This document shows, piece after piece, positions 60,102-64,000 of a stretch of DNA of 64,000 bases (position 1 is the first letter of the stretch; every line of letters starts with the position of its first letter). The translations under genes were made by a program, and so were the position numbers. Where the stretch lies: contig OZ220747.1 of assembly GCA_965117015.1 (NCBI GenBank), forward strand, positions 2,294,001 to 2,358,000, given 5' to 3'. The stretch is from Aldehydirespirator sp965117015. Lineage in GTDB: Bacteria > Actinomycetota > Acidimicrobiia > Acidimicrobiales > Aldehydirespiratoraceae. The notes under the pieces are model-generated. The model had not been told where the DNA came from and made no database searches. It saw only the letters and a program-made list of their open reading frames with translations.

Positions 60102-61163
60102 ATGGGGCTGGAAGGACTGCGCACCGGGCTGACCTTCGACGATGTCCTGATCGTCCCCCGGCGATCGTCGATCAGGTCTCGCCAGGACGTCTCGGTGAGG
60201 ACACGGCTGTCGGGTCGCATCGAGTTGGACCTGCCCGTCGTGGCGGCCAACATGGACACCGTCTGCGAGCACGAGATGGCCATCGCCATGGCCCGGCTGG
60301 GCGGCATCGGCATCGTGCACCGCTTCATGCCGGCCGACACGCAGGCCGACGAGATCTACAAGGTGAAGGACACAGGCGGGAACCTCCTGGTGGGTGCGGC
60401 GGTGGGCACGGACCGCGACATGGTCGAGCGGGCCAAGGCGCTGGTGGCGGCCGGGGTCGACGCGCTGGTCCTGGACATCGCCCACGGCCACTCCGACCAC
60501 GCCCTCGACGGTGTGCGCAGGCTCAAGGACCACTTCTGTGACATCGACGTGCTGGCCGGGAACATCGCCACGATGGACGGCGCCGCCGACTTGGTGGAGG
60601 CCGGAGCCGATGCGGTGAAGGTGGGGGTGGGGCCCGGCGGCGTGTGTACCACCCGCACAGTGGCCGGAGTGGGCGTACCCCAGTTGACCGCCATCGCGGA
60701 CGTCGCCGGGATAGGCGTGCCGGTGATTGCCGACGGAGGCATCCGCGGCTCCGGTGACATCGCCAAGGCCCTGGCCGCGGGCGCGTCCACGGTGATGGTC
60801 GGCAGCATGCTGGCCGGCACCAAGGAAAGCCCCGGCGAGGTGGAGCAAGGGGCGAAGGGTCTGCAGAAGCGCATCCGGGGCATGGCCAGCTTCGAGGCGG
60901 TCCAGGCCCGGGCCGACCGCGCCGGCGAGGACCTCGACGAGGAGTACCTGTCGTACCGGGCGCCCGAGGGCGTCGAGGGCACCGTCCCCTACAAGGGGGA
61001 GGTTTCCAAGCTGGTGCTGAAGTTGATGGCTGGCTTGCGCAGTGCCATGAGCTACACCGACGCCAGGACGCTCGAGGAGTTCACCGAGCTGGCCCAGTTC
61101 ATCGCGGTGACCCCGCAGGGCGTCATCGAGAGCCTGCCCCACGCCACGATCGGCCCTCGCTAG
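60102..61163 (+). CDS. IMP dehydrogenase / GMP reductase family protein without CBS domains
   Basis: A 353-residue TIM-barrel enzyme. LTFDDVLIVPRRSSI at the N-terminus, the catalytic Cys in GPGGVCTTRTVAGVGVPQ and VIADGGIRGSGDIAKALAAGA are shared by IMPDH and GMP reductase. There is no CBS pair between the barrel halves. The C-terminal EEYLSYRAPEGVEGTVPYKG segment resembles the GMP reductase form (EYRASEGKTV...) rather than the IMPDH flap with its Arg-Tyr dyad, so GMP to IMP conversion is my preferred guess. Automated annotation may call it guaB. A TAGCTT hexamer 10 bases before ATG 60102 may be its -10. Confidence 0.8.
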   Translation: MGLEGLRTGLTFDDVLIVPRRSSIRSRQDVSVRTRLSGRIELDLPVVAANMDTVCEHEMAIAMARLGGIGIVHRFMPADTQADEIYKVKDTGGNLLVGAAVGTDRDMVERAKALVAAGVDALVLDIAHGHSDHALDGVRRLKDHFCDIDVLAGNIATMDGAADLVEAGADAVKVGVGPGGVCTTRTVAGVGVPQLTAIADVAGIGVPVIADGGIRGSGDIAKALAAGASTVMVGSMLAGTKESPGEVEQGAKGLQKRIRGMASFEAVQARADRAGEDLDEEYLSYRAPEGVEGTVPYKGEVSKLVLKLMAGLRSAMSYTDARTLEEFTELAQFIAVTPQGVIESLPHATIGPR

Positions 61164-61190
61164 AGGCTGAGCGGGACGGGAACGTCCGGG

Positions 61191-62222
61191 TCAGCTGGCC
61201 AGTTCGGCGAAGCGCTCCAGGGTGGCGGGGTCGCCGCTGATCAGCAGCGTGGTCACGACCGACGACTGCCACGTCTCCAGGTCCTCCGCGATCTTGGCCC
61301 ACGGGCCGATCAGGGCGATCTCCTCACACATCTGCGTGGTGACCGCGGCGGTGGCGGCAGCCTTGTCGCCGCCCAGGTACAGGTCCTGGATGGTGTCGCA
61401 CTGGGCCTCGTAGCCCATGCGGTCGAACACGGCCCGGTGGAAGTTGGCCCCCTTGGCGCCCATGCCTCCCACATACAGCGAGATCACCGGCCGCACGAAG
61501 TCGGCGCAGGCGTCCACGTCGTCTCCGGGGACCAGGATGGTGGACGCCACCACCTCGAAGTCTTCGGGGGAGCGGCGGGCACCGGGACGGCCGAAGCCCT
61601 CGTCCAGGAAGCCGCGGTACATGGCGTCGTGGCGGGGCGAGAACAGCCAGGCCAGCCAGCCGTCGCAGATCTCGGCCGCGAGGGCGACGTTCTTCGGCCC
61701 CTCCGCGCCCAGGTAGATCGGGATGTCCCGCCGCAGCGGGTGCACGGTGCTCTTGAGGGCCTTCCCCAGCCCGGTGCTGCCCTGCCCGGCGTAGGGGAGC
61801 TGGTAGAACTCGCCGTCGTAGGCGACGGGGCCGGCCCGGTCGATCACCTGGCGCACGATGTCCACGTACTCGCGGGTGCGGGCCAGCGGCCGGGAGTAGG
61901 GCCGCCCGTACCAGCCCTCCACCACCTGCGGGCCGGATGCGCCCACGCCCAGCACGAAGCGGCCGCCCGACAGGTGGTCGAGGCTCATAGCGGCCATGGC
62001 CGTGGCGGCCGGAGTGCGGGCCGACATCTGCGTTATGGACGTGCCCAGCCGCACCCGCTCGGTGTCCGCCCCCCACCAGGCCAGAGGCGTGAAGCAGTCC
62101 GACCCGTAGGCCTCCGCCGTCCAGATCGAGTCGAACCCGAGCCGGTCCGCCGCCGCGATCTGCTCGGTAACTCCTCTGGGAGGCCCCGCCGACCAGTATC
62201 CGGTGTTCAGTCCCAGCTTCAT
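61191..62222 (-). CDS. LLM-class (probably F420-dependent) oxidoreductase
   Basis: A 343-residue luciferase-like monooxygenase-fold protein. MKLGLNTGYWSAGPPRG, FDSIWTAEAYGSDCFTPLAW, RVRLGTSITQMSARTPAATAM and LGVGASGPQVVEGWYG are typical of actinobacterial F420-dependent members. PIYLGAEGPKNVALAAEICDGW is the usual second half. Cofactor F420 is inferred from the family, not proven. AGGAGG lies six bases before ATG 62222. It converges with the IMPDH-family gene and is divergent from the acyl-CoA dehydrogenase gene. The substrate is unknown. Confidence 0.88.
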   Translation of the reverse strand: MKLGLNTGYWSAGPPRGVTEQIAAADRLGFDSIWTAEAYGSDCFTPLAWWGADTERVRLGTSITQMSARTPAATAMAAMSLDHLSGGRFVLGVGASGPQVVEGWYGRPYSRPLARTREYVDIVRQVIDRAGPVAYDGEFYQLPYAGQGSTGLGKALKSTVHPLRRDIPIYLGAEGPKNVALAAEICDGWLAWLFSPRHDAMYRGFLDEGFGRPGARRSPEDFEVVASTILVPGDDVDACADFVRPVISLYVGGMGAKGANFHRAVFDRMGYEAQCDTIQDLYLGGDKAAATAAVTTQMCEEIALIGPWAKIAEDLETWQSSVVTTLLISGDPATLERFAELAS

Positions 62223-62359
62223 CGCCGCCTCCTGTCTCGTGGGGTTGCCGGGCAGGCCGGCCGAGCAGCCGCACCGTATCGGCCTTCCCCACCAGATCGA
62301 TCAACCGCGGCCGAGCGTCGGTTGCGCGTGCGTGCCGATGGGGCGAGAGTGATGGGCGA

Positions 62360-63592
62360 GTGGACTTCGATCTTCCCCCCGACGACGACCCCCGCCGCGT
62401 CGACGTGCGGCGCTGGCTGGCGGAGCACCCGAATCCCACCGGGAAGCAGCTGGCCGAGGCCGGGTACGTGGTTCCCCACTGGCCCCGGCCGTGGGGGCTG
62501 GAGGCCGACGGGCTGCACCAGCTCGTCATCGACGAGGAGCTGGCAGCAGCCGGAGTCAAGCGGCCCGAGAACCTGATCGGCATCGGCTGGGCCGCGCCCA
62601 CGATCCTGGCGGCGGGCACCGCCGAGCAGAAGGACCGCTACCTGTGGCCCATATTCAGCGGCGAGGAGTACTGGTGCCAGCTCTTCAGCGAGCCCGACTC
62701 CGGCTCGGACCTGGCCTCACTGTCCACCCGGGCCGTCCGCGACGGCGACACCTACGTGGTCAACGGCTCCAAGATCTGGTCGAGCGGCGCCCACCACAGC
62801 AAGTTCGGGATCCTCATCGCCCGGACCGACCCCGACGTTCCCAAGCACAGGGGAATCTCCTACTTCATCTGCCCCATGGACGCTCCCGGCGTGACCATGC
62901 AGCCCATCGTGGACATGACCACTGCCCACTCCTTCAACCAGGTGTTCTTCGACGACGTGCGGCTGCCGGCCGCCCTCCGGGTGGGCGCCGAGGGCGACGG
63001 TTGGCGGCTGGCCAAGGTGACGCTGGCCAACGAGCGGGTCGGGCTGTCCTCGGGCGGCGTGCTGTGGAGCCTCGGCCCGACCGCCCAGAAGCTGATCGAG
63101 CTCGTGAAGGGCAAGGGCGGGGTGTCCGACCCGGTGCTGCGCGACCGGCTGGCCTCGGTGTACTGCGAGGCTGAGGTGCTCCGCCTCAACCAGTTGCGCA
63201 CCCTCAGCGCCCGTCTGGCCGGGCGCACGCCCGGACCCGAGGCGTCGATCCAGAAGATCATGTCCGACGACCACGGTCAGAGAGTGATGGAGCTGGCCGC
63301 GGCCACGGTCGGCGCGGCCGGCCTGCTCACCGGCTCCGGACCGGCAGGCGAGATCCCCAAGGGGATGCAGACCGGCGCCACCGAGGTCAACTTCCCCCGC
63401 GGCGGGGGCCAGTTCCCCGACGTCGACCCCATCTGGCACTACGGCCTGCTGTTCTCGCCCGCCCTCACGCTGGGGGGCGGCACGTTCGCGGTGCAGCGCA
63501 ACATCGTGGCCGAACATGTCCTCGGCCTTCCCCGCGAGCCCAACGTGGAAGCCGGTCTCACTTGGGGCGAAACCCAGCGGAGGCGCGCCTAG
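62360..63592 (+). CDS. Acyl-CoA dehydrogenase
   Basis: A 410-residue FAD enzyme. WCQLFSEPDSGSDLASLSTR and TYVVNGSKIWSSGAHHSKFG form the FAD and substrate contact region of acyl-CoA dehydrogenases. The C-terminal helical domain includes EASIQKIMSDDHGQRVMELA and ends with GGTFAVQRNIVAEHVLGLPRE. The pattern suits actinobacterial FadE proteins that act on branched or ring-derived acyl-CoAs. The start is GTG 62360, with no clear ribosome-binding site. A nitronate-monooxygenase-like gene follows 45 bases later and may be co-transcribed. Confidence 0.9.
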   Translation: MDFDLPPDDDPRRVDVRRWLAEHPNPTGKQLAEAGYVVPHWPRPWGLEADGLHQLVIDEELAAAGVKRPENLIGIGWAAPTILAAGTAEQKDRYLWPIFSGEEYWCQLFSEPDSGSDLASLSTRAVRDGDTYVVNGSKIWSSGAHHSKFGILIARTDPDVPKHRGISYFICPMDAPGVTMQPIVDMTTAHSFNQVFFDDVRLPAALRVGAEGDGWRLAKVTLANERVGLSSGGVLWSLGPTAQKLIELVKGKGGVSDPVLRDRLASVYCEAEVLRLNQLRTLSARLAGRTPGPEASIQKIMSDDHGQRVMELAAATVGAAGLLTGSGPAGEIPKGMQTGATEVNFPRGGGQFPDVDPIWHYGLLFSPALTLGGGTFAVQRNIVAEHVLGLPREPNVEAGLTWGETQRRRA

Positions 63593-63637
63593 CGTGGGGA
63601 CCGGTCTCACCTTCATCCAGACGCAGAGGAGGCGGAT

Positions 63638-64000
63638 GTGAGGACCCGTATCACCGAAATGCTGGGCATCGAGTTCCCTGTCGTTGCTTTCAGCCACTGC
63701 CGTGACGTGGTGGCCGCGGTGTCCAAGGCCGGTGGAATGGGCGTGCTCGGCGCGGTGGCCCACTCGCCGGAGAGCCTCGAGATCGACCTGGATTGGATCG
63801 AGGCCGAGGTCGGCGACAAGCCCTACGGCGTGGACGTGATCATCCCCGCCAGCCTCTCCGGCGGTCCCGACGGGGGCTTCACACTCGACGACGTCCGCCG
63901 GCTGATCCCGGCCACCCACGCCGACTTCGTCGACGAGATACTGGCCCGCTACGACGTGCCGCCGCTGCCCCCCGACGACGGCTCCGACTCGCTCACGTCC
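63638..64000 (+). CDS. Nitronate monooxygenase / 2-nitropropane dioxygenase family protein, 3' end outside window
   Basis: The first 121 residues of a TIM-barrel flavoprotein: RTRITEMLGIEFPVVAFS, then VVAAVSKAGGMGVLGAVAHS, typical of the NMO family (FMN-binding barrel start). The start GTG 63638 is supported by AGAGGAGG eight bases upstream; the in-frame open reading continues past the window end. Family members oxidise alkyl nitronates, but many relatives are enoyl reductases or uncharacterised, so the role is open. It is downstream of the acyl-CoA dehydrogenase, a pairing that also fits lipid or steroid breakdown. Confidence 0.78.
   Translation, partial: MRTRITEMLGIEFPVVAFSHCRDVVAAVSKAGGMGVLGAVAHSPESLEIDLDWIEAEVGDKPYGVDVIIPASLSGGPDGGFTLDDVRRLIPATHADFVDEILARYDVPPLPPDDGSDSLTS

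Overview
The window looks like a chromosomal segment of a very GC-rich actinobacterium, most likely an uncultured, aerobic and probably marine or host-associated member of the Acidimicrobiia. This rests on inference: GC-rich third codon positions, many GTG starts, a group II truncated haemoglobin, an F420/LLM oxidoreductase, a P450, an MpaB-type oxygenase, sulfoacetaldehyde acetyltransferase, the ispDF pair and two xanthine-dehydrogenase-type operons. No rRNA, tRNA, phage, insertion sequence or CRISPR array was seen. Genes are dense and no gene-free stretch exceeds 300 bases. The longest gaps (about 56942-57227, 58026-58319, 43434-43707 and 29909-30185) mainly hold copies of one palindromic repeat family.

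Layout. 1-6290: end of an alpha-E/transglutaminase operon, an MBL hydrolase, a translationally coupled tandem pair of MFS exporters and an HSL-type esterase. 6443-10278: a soluble NpRdhA-like reductive dehalogenase and an N-acyl-D-amino acid deacylase. 10343-12815: globin, MpaB oxygenase and a di-iron hydroxylase. 12993-16878: molybdenum hydroxylase operon 1 (FAD, 2Fe-2S and Mo subunits plus a MoaD-like protein). 16955-24745: histidinol-phosphate aminotransferase, copper-type P-ATPase with a cytochrome c, sulfoacetaldehyde acetyltransferase, and a secreted LysM 5'-nucleotidase. 24854-29908: two paralogous SDR plus sugar-epimerase-like pairs facing each other, with a second hydroxylase and a VOC protein between. 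30186-38054: a complete branched-chain-type ABC transporter followed without a break by a histidine kinase and response regulator. 38141-38652: a small toxin-antitoxin-like pair in an AT-rich pocket. 38789-43433: an ATGA-coupled operon of an ECF sigma factor, a membrane protein with 14 RCC1 repeats, and a lipoprotein with 7 RCC1 repeats fused to a glycine-betaine-type binding domain. 43708-49128: molybdenum hydroxylase operon 2, with the Mo subunit split into two genes, plus an SMP-30 lactonase and an isochorismatase-fold protein. 49233-64000: methylmalonyl-CoA mutase and MeaB, a Crp-family regulator, ispD-ispF-rlmB, a GDPD lipoprotein, an SDR, a P450, an IMPDH/GMP reductase family enzyme, an LLM oxidoreductase, an acyl-CoA dehydrogenase and a partial nitronate-monooxygenase-like gene.

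The most interesting items are: (1) the sigma/RCC1-propeller/betaine-binding operon, which reads like an uncharacterised envelope-sensing system; (2) a family of 12 intergenic palindromic elements in two length classes (47 and 48 bp), some in 72-bp tandem cassettes; (3) the soluble, internally duplicated reductive dehalogenase; (4) the split Mo subunit preceded by a duplicated ribosome-binding site and start; and (5) a recurring TANNNT hexamer 6-8 bases before start codons, suggesting that leaderless transcripts are common.
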